DNA from: Bacillota bacterium
GTDB lineage: Bacteria; Bacillota; Bacilli; Alicyclobacillales; Alicyclobacillaceae
NCBI GenBank assembly: GCA_021820805.1
Contig: JAKADF010000083.1
Location: 1-9,570, forward strand
Direction: 5' to 3'
Length of the DNA: 9,570 nt
Positions within the stretch are counted from its first letter, which is position 1; each line of letters begins with the position of its first letter. A program made the translations under genes and the position numbers. This document shows, piece by piece, positions 1 to 5,797 of this stretch. The notes under the pieces are model-generated. The model saw only the letters and a list, made by a program, of their open reading frames with translations. It searched no databases and was not told where the DNA came from.

Positions 1-12
1 GGTGAGGAGGGA

Positions 13-783
13 TTGTTAGATGGAAAAACGATTCTTGTCATGGGTGTGGCGAACAAAAGAAGCATAGCTTGGGGAATTGCGCGCGCGTGTTATCGGGAAG
101 GTGCACGTTTGGTGTTTACATACAAAGGTGAACGCGAAGGCGATAATGTTCGTGAACTATTGGATGAATTTATGTCGGATGAAAATTTCCCTGTTATTGA
201 ATGTAACGTAGCGGATGATTCGTCTCTTGCCGTGAGTTTTTCTGAAATTAAGGATAAGGTTGGTCATTTAGATGGACTGGCGCATTGCATCGCATTTGCT
301 AAAACCGAGGAACTCCAAGGCGAATATGTTGATACTTCCCGAGATGGGTACCTGCTGGCCCAGGAAGTAAGTGCTTTTTCATTAGTTGCAGTTGCCAAGC
401 ATGCTCGAGCACTTATGGAAAATGGCGGATCAATCATGACTATGACGTATCTTGGCGGCGAACGAGTTGTAGAAAACTATAATGTCATGGGTGTGGCAAA
501 AGCAGCGTTAGATGCGAGTGTACGCTACTTAGCGAAAGATCTTGGAAAAGAAAACATTCGGGTTAATGCAATATCTGCGGGTCCAATTCGCACATTGGCA
601 GCAAAGGCAGTTAAGAACTTTAACACGATGATTCATACTTTGGAAGAGAGAGCACCTTTAAAGCGAACAACCAGTGTAGAGGAAGTTGGAGATGTGGCAG
701 CGTTTTTACTCAGTGATTTCGGTCGCGGAGTAACTGGCGAGGTTGTCCATGTTGATGGTGGTTTTCACATAATGGGGTTTTAA
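13..783 (+). CDS. fabI: Enoyl-[acyl-carrier-protein] reductase (NADH), FabI type
   Basis: This cytosolic enzyme catalyses the last reduction of each fatty-acid elongation cycle, turning trans-2-enoyl-ACP into acyl-ACP with NAD(P)H. The 256-residue protein is a full-length short-chain dehydrogenase fold. It has the FabI nucleotide-binding start GVANKRSIAWGIA (about 11-23), AHCIAFA (90-96), and the catalytic pair Tyr156 and Lys163 in the FabI-type Y-x6-K spacing. Tyr146 sits in TYLGG, followed by SAGPIRTLAAK (188-198). The end, HVDGGFHIMGF, is typical of Bacillus FabI. The start is called at a TTG because GGTGAGG lies just before it and Bacillus FabI proteins begin only two or three residues earlier. 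The frame is open to the window edge, so a start further upstream cannot be excluded. A hairpin terminator follows the stop. Family assignment is very secure. Confidence 0.96.
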   Translation: MLDGKTILVMGVANKRSIAWGIARACYREGARLVFTYKGEREGDNVRELLDEFMSDENFPVIECNVADDSSLAVSFSEIKDKVGHLDGLAHCIAFAKTEELQGEYVDTSRDGYLLAQEVSAFSLVAVAKHARALMENGGSIMTMTYLGGERVVENYNVMGVAKAALDASVRYLAKDLGKENIRVNAISAGPIRTLAAKAVKNFNTMIHTLEERAPLKRTTSVEEVGDVAAFLLSDFGRGVTGEVVHVDGGFHIMGF

Positions 784-790
784 GAAGTAT

Positions 791-837
791 AAAAAGGATA
801 AGAGGAACGCGGATAACGGTTCTTCCTATCCTTTTTT
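791..837. terminator. Bidirectional intrinsic terminator between fabI and pyrD
   Basis: A long stem pairs AAAAAGGATA-AGAGGAAC (791-808) with GTTCTTCC-TATCCTTTTT (819-836), with one G-U pair and one A-C mismatch. The loop is about ten bases. The right arm ends in a T run on the forward strand and the left arm begins with an A run, so the hairpin can stop transcription from either side. It sits exactly between two convergent genes, eight bases after the fabI stop and about 30 bases from the pyrD stop. Confidence 0.88.
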
Positions 838-867
838 GTGTGGCAATTAAGGTTCAAATGATTCCGG

Positions 868-1941
868 TTAGTAGGCAGCTTTTCCGATAGCTTGTCCAAT
901 CGTTTGAAAACCATCTCTCTTCAATCGGTCGCTTACGCCTTCAATAAGTTCTGAAATGAGTGAAGGTCCCTTGTATATAAATCCTGTGTAGACTTGCACG
1001 AGTGAAGCACCTGCAAGAATCTTTTCGTATGCATCAGAAGCAGTGAAAACCCCGCCGCTGCCGATTATCGGAACACGTCCTTTTGTTGCTTGAAATAAAA
1101 TCCGAATTATCTCGGTTGACCTTTTTTGTAAAGGACGACCGCTGAGTCCGCCTGTTTCATGAGCATGCTCGCTCTGCAGCCCGTCGCGCTGGATTGTTGT
1201 GTTTGAGGCGATAAAGCCATTAATACCCAAATCCATAAGTTTTCCCCCCAAACTTGCGATTGCACCATCTGCTAAATCTGGGGCAAGTTTAATTAGAATC
1301 GGCGGACGGTGATTTGTAACTTTAGATGATAATTCATTTCTTTTTGCGAGCACTTTCTCAACCAGCGGACAAATCATTTCTTCACTTTGTAGATCGCGTA
1401 GCATAGGGGTATTTGGAGAACTTACATTTAGCACGATATAATCAGCCATTTCGAACAAAGTTTCAAGACACGATATATAGTCTTCTAGAGCATTATCGTT
1501 CTTTGTTATTTTGTTCTTTCCTATGTTTACTCCAACTACGCCGGGACGTTTACAGTTGCTTAAGTGCATTGCCATACTCTGTGATCCTAGGTTGTTGAAA
1601 CCCATTCGATTAATGAGAGCTTCATCTTGTATCAAACGAAACATTCTGGGTTTTGGATTCCCTGGCTGAGGTTTTGGTGTTACTGTACCAACTTCTACAA
1701 ACGAAAAGCCGCAATTGAAAAGGCCGTTAATTGCCTTTGCGTCCTTATCAAGTCCCGCAGCGAGCCCGAATGGATGAGGAAAAGATAAGCCCCAAATTGT
1801 TTGTGTAAGAGAGGCAGGAGTTTCATTTGTTTTAGCAAACAAATTTCCAATAGTAGGGAAGTTTGAGAGCATAGACAATGTAAGACGGTGTGCATTCTCG
1901 GGATCTAATTGAAACATAAGTTTTCGGAATAAGTTATACAA
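868..1941 (-). CDS. pyrD: Dihydroorotate dehydrogenase (quinone), class 2
   Basis: This enzyme oxidises dihydroorotate to orotate in pyrimidine synthesis with FMN, passing electrons to membrane quinone. Numbered from the upstream ATG at 1956, features are the short helical N-terminal stretch LFRKLMFQLDPENAH (membrane-associating in class 2), FGLAAGLDKDA (63-73), NRMGFNN (116-122), VGVNIGKNK (141-149), NVSSPNTPMLRDLQ (177-190) with catalytic Ser180, LIKLAPDL (221-228), SNTT (251-254), and the phosphate-binding IGSGGV plus VYTGFIYKGP near the end. Serine rather than cysteine as catalytic base, together with the N-terminal extension, marks class 2. I place the start at the TTG at 1941-1939, five codons inside the ATG, because GGAGG (1950-1954) is eight bases before it and the ATG has no ribosome binding site. 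The protein is then 357 residues and begins MYNLFRKLMFQLDPE, as usual for the family. Confidence 0.95.
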   Translation of the reverse strand: MYNLFRKLMFQLDPENAHRLTLSMLSNFPTIGNLFAKTNETPASLTQTIWGLSFPHPFGLAAGLDKDAKAINGLFNCGFSFVEVGTVTPKPQPGNPKPRMFRLIQDEALINRMGFNNLGSQSMAMHLSNCKRPGVVGVNIGKNKITKNDNALEDYISCLETLFEMADYIVLNVSSPNTPMLRDLQSEEMICPLVEKVLAKRNELSSKVTNHRPPILIKLAPDLADGAIASLGGKLMDLGINGFIASNTTIQRDGLQSEHAHETGGLSGRPLQKRSTEIIRILFQATKGRVPIIGSGGVFTASDAYEKILAGASLVQVYTGFIYKGPSLISELIEGVSDRLKRDGFQTIGQAIGKAAY

Positions 1942-1949
1942 ATGCGACG

Positions 1950-1954
1950 CCTCC
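1950..1954 (-). promoter_or_regulatory. Ribosome binding site deciding the pyrD start
   Basis: On the reverse strand GGAGG lies here, eight bases before a TTG codon (1941-1939). The in-frame ATG at 1956-1954 overlaps this element and is preceded only by AT-rich sequence without a purine-rich site. The TTG is therefore the better start. Confidence 0.7.
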
Positions 1955-1983
1955 ATATAAAATTAGCCAGATGCACAAGGGCA

Positions 1984-2012
1984 AGTGTACCATGGAGGAT
2001 AAGCAAGGAAAA
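1984..2012 (-). promoter_or_regulatory. Candidate extended -10 promoter for pyrD
   Basis: Read on the reverse strand, TGGTACACT (1992-1984) gives an extended -10 (TG-n-TACACT). The hexamer 17 bases upstream, TTTTCC, is a poor -35. The predicted transcript would start near 1977 and leave a leader of roughly 35 bases before the TTG start. No dyad or riboswitch-like structure is evident in this short leader. This is motif matching only. Confidence 0.35.
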
Positions 2013-2036
2013 GTACCCAAATTTAAATCGGATCCC

Positions 2037-2063
2037 TGTCACGAAATTCTTGCTGGCTTCGTC
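2037..2063 (+). promoter_or_regulatory. Candidate ECF-sigma promoter of the sigma/anti-sigma pair
   Basis: TGTCAC (2037-2042) and CGTC (2060-2063) are separated by 17 bases. They resemble ECF promoters of the TGWAAC-N16/17-CGTC kind used by SigX/SigM-type factors. One base of the -35 AAC core differs. The start would fall around 2070, a few bases ahead of the purine-rich AAAGGGGTGA (2085-2094). The placement fits self-activation by the downstream sigma factor, as is usual for ECF genes, but this is an inference. Confidence 0.4.
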
Positions 2064-2105
2064 TTTTTATTTGAGGTGAGGTCTAAAGGGGTGACCCATT
2101 GCTGA

Positions 2106-2651
2106 TTGCGTGAATATCAAGACGAACAAATAAGAGAAAAAACTGACCGCCTTGAAAATTGGATGAAACTTTATGGGGCAGATGTATTGCATTTAGCTTA
2201 TTCTTACGTAAGAAACTTTCACTTGGCGGAAGATTTAACGCAAGACGTGTTTCTACGTGCCTTAACAAAAATGGAATCCTTTCGCGGGCAAAGTAGTGTA
2301 CGTACTTGGTTATTGTCTATAACGGCGAATCGATGCAAAGATTATTTACGTTCTTGGTCCGCTAAACACGAGATATCAGATACAAGTCCAGTTGAACAAA
2401 AAAATAAAACGTCTCACGATATTCAAACTGAAGTTGAATCCAAATTAGAACAAGATGAACTTTGGCGAATCGTTACAAAACTACCTATTAAATATCGTGA
2501 GGTCATTATTTTGTGCTATAAACGGGACTTATCCGGCCAGGAAACTGCAGAGGTTTTGGGGCTTTCGGAACAAGCGGTTCGAACACGTCTTCATCGAGCA
2601 AGGGCATTGCTGAAGGATATTTTAGAGAAGGAGGGATATTGGAATGCATAA
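2106..2651 (+). CDS. RNA polymerase sigma factor, ECF (sigma-70) family
   Basis: This is an alternative sigma factor that directs RNA polymerase to a dedicated regulon. The 181-residue protein has only regions 2 and 4. Sigma-2 spans about 24-86 and contains AYSYVRNFHLAEDLTQDVFL and the -10-recognising stretch around FRGQSSVRTWLLSITANRCKDYLR. A charged linker (about 87-113) follows. Sigma-4 spans about 116-170, with LPIKYREVIILCYKRDLSGQ and the helix-turn-helix ETAEVLGLSEQAVRTRLHRA. The start is a TTG immediately after an in-frame stop; AAAGGGGTGA lies 11 bases ahead, a rather long spacing. The next in-frame ATG (residue 20) has no binding site. The gene overlaps the next by eight bases, so the two are translated together; the partner looks like its anti-sigma factor. 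The signal it answers to cannot be read here. Confidence 0.93.
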   Translation: MREYQDEQIREKTDRLENWMKLYGADVLHLAYSYVRNFHLAEDLTQDVFLRALTKMESFRGQSSVRTWLLSITANRCKDYLRSWSAKHEISDTSPVEQKNKTSHDIQTEVESKLEQDELWRIVTKLPIKYREVIILCYKRDLSGQETAEVLGLSEQAVRTRLHRARALLKDILEKEGYWNA

Positions 2652-3651
2652 TATGGACGAAGAAAAGTTACACAATATCATTCATCAAATGATTGATGTC
2701 CCCTTCTCTGACGACCTTCAGCAACGTATTTTAGAGGAAGCAAAACGGGTAAACCAAAAACCCATTCTAAGGAAACGGTTGTTTAACAGGGCTGCAAAGT
2801 TGGGGACTGCGATAGCGGGGATTCTTGCTGCAGCAGTTCTCATTTTTGCTGTTGTCAACCAACCAATGACAATGAAATCTATTCTTGGGGTACATACCGC
2901 AGCAACTAACCAAGCTAAACAAGTGAACGTGTATGGAATGGTAAAGGCCCAACTTCAAGTTACGAACTTGCATATTGGTCAAAAAGCAGGTTATAAAAAT
3001 AATTCTGAAGTTATTGCAACCCTTACAAACTTATCTTCGAGTACCATTCATGCTGATGATGTCTTTGGTATATTGGCATTTTCGAAAACTGCGACACTAA
3101 ACAATTTGGGAGATGCTGATTGGATAGCATTTGTGAACGGCCCGGAGAAAAATTATTCGCTTGCTCCCCGCCAGTCCATGCAGTGGGTCTTTCATCCAGT
3201 TGGTGCCCCTCATGGCCCATCTTCGGCTTTAACAGAGATACCTCATCTTATGTTTTATTCAAGTCAACTCACGAGTTCTGCAAATGCTGATGAAAAATGG
3301 GAAATAAGTCCGCTGAAAATTTCTAGAACGTCTGTTGAATTGAATACATTAGTACACACGCAAATGACAAATGGGCAATCCATTATTGTTCAAGCTGACC
3401 TAACAAATCCAACAGATAAAATAATCGATTTGTCTCATTTACTCAGCTTCATTTGGTTTGACCGTAACACGCTCGGGCGATTTACGAAATTCGGTGAAAT
3501 GCGCTTTATTACTCACGTTTCGGCTGGCACAGGTGGCATAACGGTATTAAATCCTGGAGAAACAGTTCATGTATCTTTTCACTTAATTGGTTCGGCGAGC
3601 GCAAAATATTTTTCAAATACTGCTCATGTTGCAATTGTCAGCGCACCCTGA
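2644..3651 (+). CDS. Membrane-anchored anti-sigma-like protein with a duplicated exported domain
   Basis: I do not recognise a named family. The 335-residue protein has a charged cytosolic N-terminus (1-52, with a predicted helix LHNIIHQMIDVPFSDDLQQ), one membrane segment (about 53-71) and roughly 260 exported residues. That topology and the eight-base overlap with the ECF gene point to an anti-sigma factor. It has no cysteine at all, so it is not a zinc-type (HxxxCxxC) anti-sigma factor. The exported part seems to hold two related beta-rich units, about 102-187 and 230-316. Each has an LTN turn (127-129 and 253-255), a hydrophobic strand 17-20 residues later (FGILAF; SFIWF), and a closing strand (LAPRQSMQWVFHPVG; LNPGETVHVSFHLIG). 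The start ATG is eight bases after AAGGAGGG (2628-2635); a second ATG at 2653 is too far. Role as anti-sigma is inferred from position and topology. Confidence 0.75.
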   Translation: MHNMDEEKLHNIIHQMIDVPFSDDLQQRILEEAKRVNQKPILRKRLFNRAAKLGTAIAGILAAAVLIFAVVNQPMTMKSILGVHTAATNQAKQVNVYGMVKAQLQVTNLHIGQKAGYKNNSEVIATLTNLSSSTIHADDVFGILAFSKTATLNNLGDADWIAFVNGPEKNYSLAPRQSMQWVFHPVGAPHGPSSALTEIPHLMFYSSQLTSSANADEKWEISPLKISRTSVELNTLVHTQMTNGQSIIVQADLTNPTDKIIDLSHLLSFIWFDRNTLGRFTKFGEMRFITHVSAGTGGITVLNPGETVHVSFHLIGSASAKYFSNTAHVAIVSAP

Positions 3652-3749
3652 TATGGCTTCTTGAAACTCATCATTTTAGACCGGCTCCTTCCATTTGCGA
3701 CCAAGAAAAGCATGATCTCCACTAGTAACGGATAAGCTTAAAAAGGCGC

Positions 3750-3765
3750 TCCCGCAAGAGCGGGA
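3750..3765 (+). promoter_or_regulatory. GC-rich hairpin just before the ald ribosome binding site
   Basis: TCCCGC (3750-3755), loop AAGA, GCGGGA (3760-3765) forms a perfect six-pair stem. It stops one base before the GGGGAAGGAG ribosome binding site of ald. No T run follows, so it is not an ordinary terminator. It could stabilise the 5' end of the message or control access to the binding site. The rest of the 134-base gap (3652-3785) shows no convincing promoter or terminator. Confidence 0.45.
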
Positions 3766-3785
3766 TGGGGAAGGAGTAAAATAAC

Positions 3786-4901
3786 GTGATTATTGGTGTT
3801 CCAAAAGAAATCAAGAATAACGAGAATCGCGTTGCAATTACACCGGCTGGTGTGCATGCTCTGATTGATGTTGGTCATCAAGTAGTAATTGAATCATTGG
3901 CTGGCGTTGGAAGCGGATTTAGTGATGAATCTTACAAGGATGCCGGGGCACAGATTCTTTCTTCTGCCGCTGATGTTTGGGTGAAATCATCTATGATAAT
4001 GAAAGTAAAGGAACCCCTTGCAGAAGAGTATCCATATTTCCGCTCTGACTTAACCTTATTTACATATTTACATTTAGCTCCAGAGCCAGAACTTACGAAG
4101 GCATTAATGGAAAGTGGAACATTGGCAGTTGCTTATGAAACAGTTCAGTTGCCTGATAGAAGCTTGCCTTTGTTGCAACCAATGAGCGAGGTAGCTGGCC
4201 GCATGTCGGTTCAAATCGGAGCTCATTTCCTAGAAAAAGCAAATGGCGGCCGTGGAGAGTTACTTGGTGGTGTTCCAGGTGTTCCACCATCGCATGTAGT
4301 GGTAGTCGGAGGCGGAATCGTCGGAACAAATGCAGCTCGTCTTGCACTAGGTTTAGGTGCAGAAGTAACGATTTTAGATACGAATGTTGGAAGGCTTCGG
4401 TATTTAGATGAGGTTTTTGGGGGCAGACTTCGTACTGTTATGTCTAACAAGTATAATCTTAAGGCTCAAATCGAAGGTTGCGACTTGTTAGTCAGTTCAG
4501 TCTTGATTCCAGGTGCAAGGGCACCAATACTTGTTACTGCCGACATGGTTAAAGGCATGAATCAAGGTTCGGTTATTGTTGACGTTGCAATTGACCAAGG
4601 TGGTTGTGTTGAAACAATTGATCGCATTACAACTCATGATAATCCAACATATGTTAAGTATGGGGTTGTTCATTACTCCGTAGCCAATATGCCTGGTGCT
4701 GTACCAAGAACTTCAACATTGGCATTAACGAATGTCACGATTCCGTACGCACTTTTACTTGCGAACCTGGGACCAGTCGGCGCCGTAAAAGCCAACGCGG
4801 CACTTGCAAAGGGTGTCAATGTTTATATGGGGAAAGTAACATACGAAGGAGTAGCTAAGGCTCATAACATCGTTTATACTCCACTCAGTAATCTCCTGTA
4901 G
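3786..4901 (+). CDS. ald: Alanine dehydrogenase
   Basis: This cytosolic enzyme deaminates L-alanine to pyruvate and ammonia with NAD+, reversibly, and serves alanine use as carbon and nitrogen source. The 371-residue protein matches the Bacillus enzyme throughout. It has the N-terminal [20 protein letters not shown] with Arg15, MKVKEP with Lys75, [12 protein letters not shown] with catalytic His96, PMSEVAGRM (132-140), the NAD-binding glycine loop [12 protein letters not shown] (173-184), VLIPGARAP, and VDVAIDQGG with catalytic Asp270. [17 protein letters not shown] is also present. All these functional residues are retained. The start is GTG, nine bases after AAGGAG (3771-3776). The C-terminus is a few residues shorter than in B. 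subtilis. It appears to be a single-gene unit; no clear promoter was found in front, so readthrough from the anti-sigma gene is possible. Confidence 0.97.
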   Translation: MIIGVPKEIKNNENRVAITPAGVHALIDVGHQVVIESLAGVGSGFSDESYKDAGAQILSSAADVWVKSSMIMKVKEPLAEEYPYFRSDLTLFTYLHLAPEPELTKALMESGTLAVAYETVQLPDRSLPLLQPMSEVAGRMSVQIGAHFLEKANGGRGELLGGVPGVPPSHVVVVGGGIVGTNAARLALGLGAEVTILDTNVGRLRYLDEVFGGRLRTVMSNKYNLKAQIEGCDLLVSSVLIPGARAPILVTADMVKGMNQGSVIVDVAIDQGGCVETIDRITTHDNPTYVKYGVVHYSVANMPGAVPRTSTLALTNVTIPYALLLANLGPVGAVKANAALAKGVNVYMGKVTYEGVAKAHNIVYTPLSNLL

Positions 4902-4943
4902 TCTTTAAACGAAACATAACATAACCACATAGGTGTAGACTGT

Positions 4944-5021
4944 GGCTGCTTTTGAATTGTTATATCACATTGTCCGTCGAATGAGTTAATAGGCACTGTA
5001 TATAATTAAAAAGAAGCAGCC
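4944..5021 (+). repeat. Eight-base inverted repeat with a long loop, then a T run
   Basis: GGCTGCTT (4944-4951) and AAGCAGCC (5014-5021) are perfectly complementary and 62 bases apart. A run of seven T begins 12 bases after the right arm. The pair could close a large terminator-like structure for ald, but the loop is long and the T run is not adjacent, so chance is possible. Confidence 0.3.
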
Positions 5022-5040
5022 GTAAGATTTCCTTTTTTTC

Positions 5041-5053
5041 TGGAAACGTTCCA
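5041..5053. promoter_or_regulatory. Possible cre-like (CcpA/LacI-family) operator
   Basis: TGGAAACGTTCCA is a dyad with arms TGGAA/TTCCA around ACG. It keeps the TGnAAnCGnT core of catabolite-responsive elements but departs from consensus at the right end. It lies 23 bases upstream of the -35 of the SufT-like gene and 139 bases past the ald stop. Carbon-source control is a guess. Confidence 0.25.
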
Positions 5054-5076
5054 AATCAATTTTTGGCAAAATTGGG

Positions 5077-5106
5077 TTGACGGGTACATCACAGTGTTGA
5101 TATTAT
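5077..5106 (+). promoter_or_regulatory. SigA promoter for the SufT-like gene
   Basis: TTGACG (5077-5082), an 18-base spacer and TATTAT (5101-5106) each match the vegetative consensus at five of six positions. TGA directly before the -10 makes it an extended -10 element. Transcription should begin near 5113, giving a leader of about 110 bases. Confidence 0.7.
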
Positions 5107-5111
5107 GTACC
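5083..5111. promoter_or_regulatory. Candidate operator dyad overlapping the SufT-like promoter
   Basis: GGTACAT (5083-5089) and ATGTACC (5105-5111) are a perfect inverted repeat separated by 15 bases. The dyad begins right after the -35 hexamer and ends just past the -10, so a bound dimer would cover the promoter. No regulator is known to me for this exact sequence. Confidence 0.45.
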
Positions 5112-5159
5112 ACAATTACCTTAGCTGTAGTTTTTGCACAGTGTAAAAAGGTAAACTTT

Positions 5160-5220
5160 ATTTCATCTAAACTGAAAAGCTTAAGGGGAAGTTGGGAAAC
5201 TTAACTGAAAGAGGTGAAAT
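5160..5220 (+). promoter_or_regulatory. Possible leader stem hiding the ribosome binding site
   Basis: ATTTCATCT (5160-5168) can pair with AGGTGAAAT (5212-5220) over nine bases with one G-U pair. The right arm is the ribosome binding site of the SufT-like gene. Small inner hairpins (AAGTT-GGGA-AACTT, 5189-5202, or TTAAG/CTTAA) could close the intervening loop. If it forms, translation would depend on opening it. Confidence 0.35.
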
Positions 5221-5223
5221 GTC

Positions 5224-5532
5224 TTGGTGACCGATGAAGTGGTTCAAGGTATGCTGCTTGATGTACTTGATCCTGAAATTCAAATCGATATTGTAAATTT
5301 AGGAATGGTTTATGGTATCAACATATCTCCAGATGGGCGCAAAGTCCACATATTGATGACGTTAACCACAATGGGCTGTCCGCTTTATGACCAAATCAAG
5401 GACCAAATCATTGAACGGATAAAATTGCTTGATGACGTGGAAGAAGTTGAAGTTGAACTAACATATGATCCACCTTGGAAACCGGACATGATGTCAGACG
5501 AAGCCAAAATGGTCTTTCGTTATCTTTTTTGA
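5224..5532 (+). CDS. SufT/YitW-like iron-sulfur assembly factor (MIP18/DUF59 family)
   Basis: Proteins of this small cytosolic family help mature or deliver iron-sulfur clusters. The 102-residue sequence is about as long as B. subtilis YitW and covers the whole domain. It contains VLDPEIQIDIVNLGMVYGI (14-32), MTLTTMGCPL with the conserved Cys52, and YDPPWKPDMMS (81-91). It starts at TTG (5224) or the adjacent GTG (5227), six or nine bases after GAGGTGA (5211-5217). It stands alone, with its own promoter upstream and a strong hairpin 55 bases after the stop. The suf operon follows 324 bases on, which supports the iron-sulfur role. MIP18 relatives also occur in phenylacetate oxidation (PaaD), but no such genes are here. 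Calling it sufT would be reasonable but is not proven from sequence alone. Confidence 0.9.
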   Translation: MVTDEVVQGMLLDVLDPEIQIDIVNLGMVYGINISPDGRKVHILMTLTTMGCPLYDQIKDQIIERIKLLDDVEEVEVELTYDPPWKPDMMSDEAKMVFRYLF

Positions 5533-5587
5533 GAATACTCCTAAGACGAATGCTCCAATTAAAAAACATGGAAAATTAAAAATGTTG

Positions 5588-5623
5588 AACAAGGGTCTCC
5601 TGCTAAAGCAGGTGGCCCTTGTT
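5588..5623 (+). terminator. Intrinsic terminator after the SufT-like gene
   Basis: AACAAGGG (5588-5595) pairs with CCCTTGTT (5616-5623), continued inward by a G-U and a C-G pair, one T-T mismatch, and CCTGC/GCAGG around a TAAA loop. That gives about 15 pairs. The following TTAAGTTTAT is a poor T tract, so termination may be incomplete, but the stem is very stable for its surroundings. Confidence 0.65.
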
Positions 5624-5797
5624 AAGTTTATGACGGTAAATAGAGCTAAAGTGGGAATAATACATTAAGCTGTCATGAGACATGAACGATGCATTTTTTA
5701 TGCTTTCGAGAGTATATCCTCTTACGATAAAAAATTCGTTCTAAAATGCCAGCATTTCTTGCATTTTTTTCATCATATGATACTCTAAGTATGAAAA
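5624..5797. other. Gene-free stretch upstream of the suf promoter
   Basis: There is no credible gene here. The stretch holds several short dyads: TCATG-AGA-CATGA (5673-5685), the palindrome ATCATATGAT (5772-5781), and ATACT-CTA-AGTAT (5780-5792) just upstream of the -35. AAAATGC (5743-5749) and GCATTTTTTT (5761-5770) form a weak terminator-like hairpin. These may be binding sites or a second terminator that insulates suf from upstream transcription. Confidence 0.45.

Larger units (their letters stand above)
4902..5223. other. 322-base regulatory gap between ald and the SufT-like gene
   Basis: There is no gene here. From left to right I see a weak hairpin after ald (CCACA 4925-4929 with TGTGG 4941-4945, followed by CTGCTTTT), possibly its terminator, and an inverted repeat GGCTGCTT/AAGCAGCC. 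A run of seven T (5033-5039) and a cre-like dyad (5041-5053) follow. Next are a TTTTG-G-CAAAA dyad (5061-5071), a good SigA promoter with an overlapping dyad, and a leader of about 110 bases that can fold over the ribosome binding site. CACAGTGT occurs twice (5090-5097, 5137-5144). No known riboswitch class was recognised. Confidence 0.6.

Noticed and set aside
20..22. ATG near the fabI start
   Set aside because: It is in a different frame from the clearly conserved FabI sequence.
2653..2655. Second ATG as start of the anti-sigma-like gene
   Set aside because: It is 17 bases from the ribosome binding site, whereas the ATG at 2644 is at the ideal eight.
3662..3685. TGAAAC followed by CGGC upstream of ald as an ECF promoter
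   Set aside because: The spacing is 14 bases instead of 16-17 and the -10 motif is wrong.
5219..5230. ATG just before the SufT-like start
   Set aside because: This frame stops after three codons, so it is not the gene start. A regulatory mini-ORF is conceivable but unsupported.
5675..5788. Short open frame of 37 codons between the SufT-like gene and sufC
   Set aside because: It has no ribosome binding site, its composition is that of AT-rich intergenic DNA with many Phe and His codons, and it overlaps several dyads.
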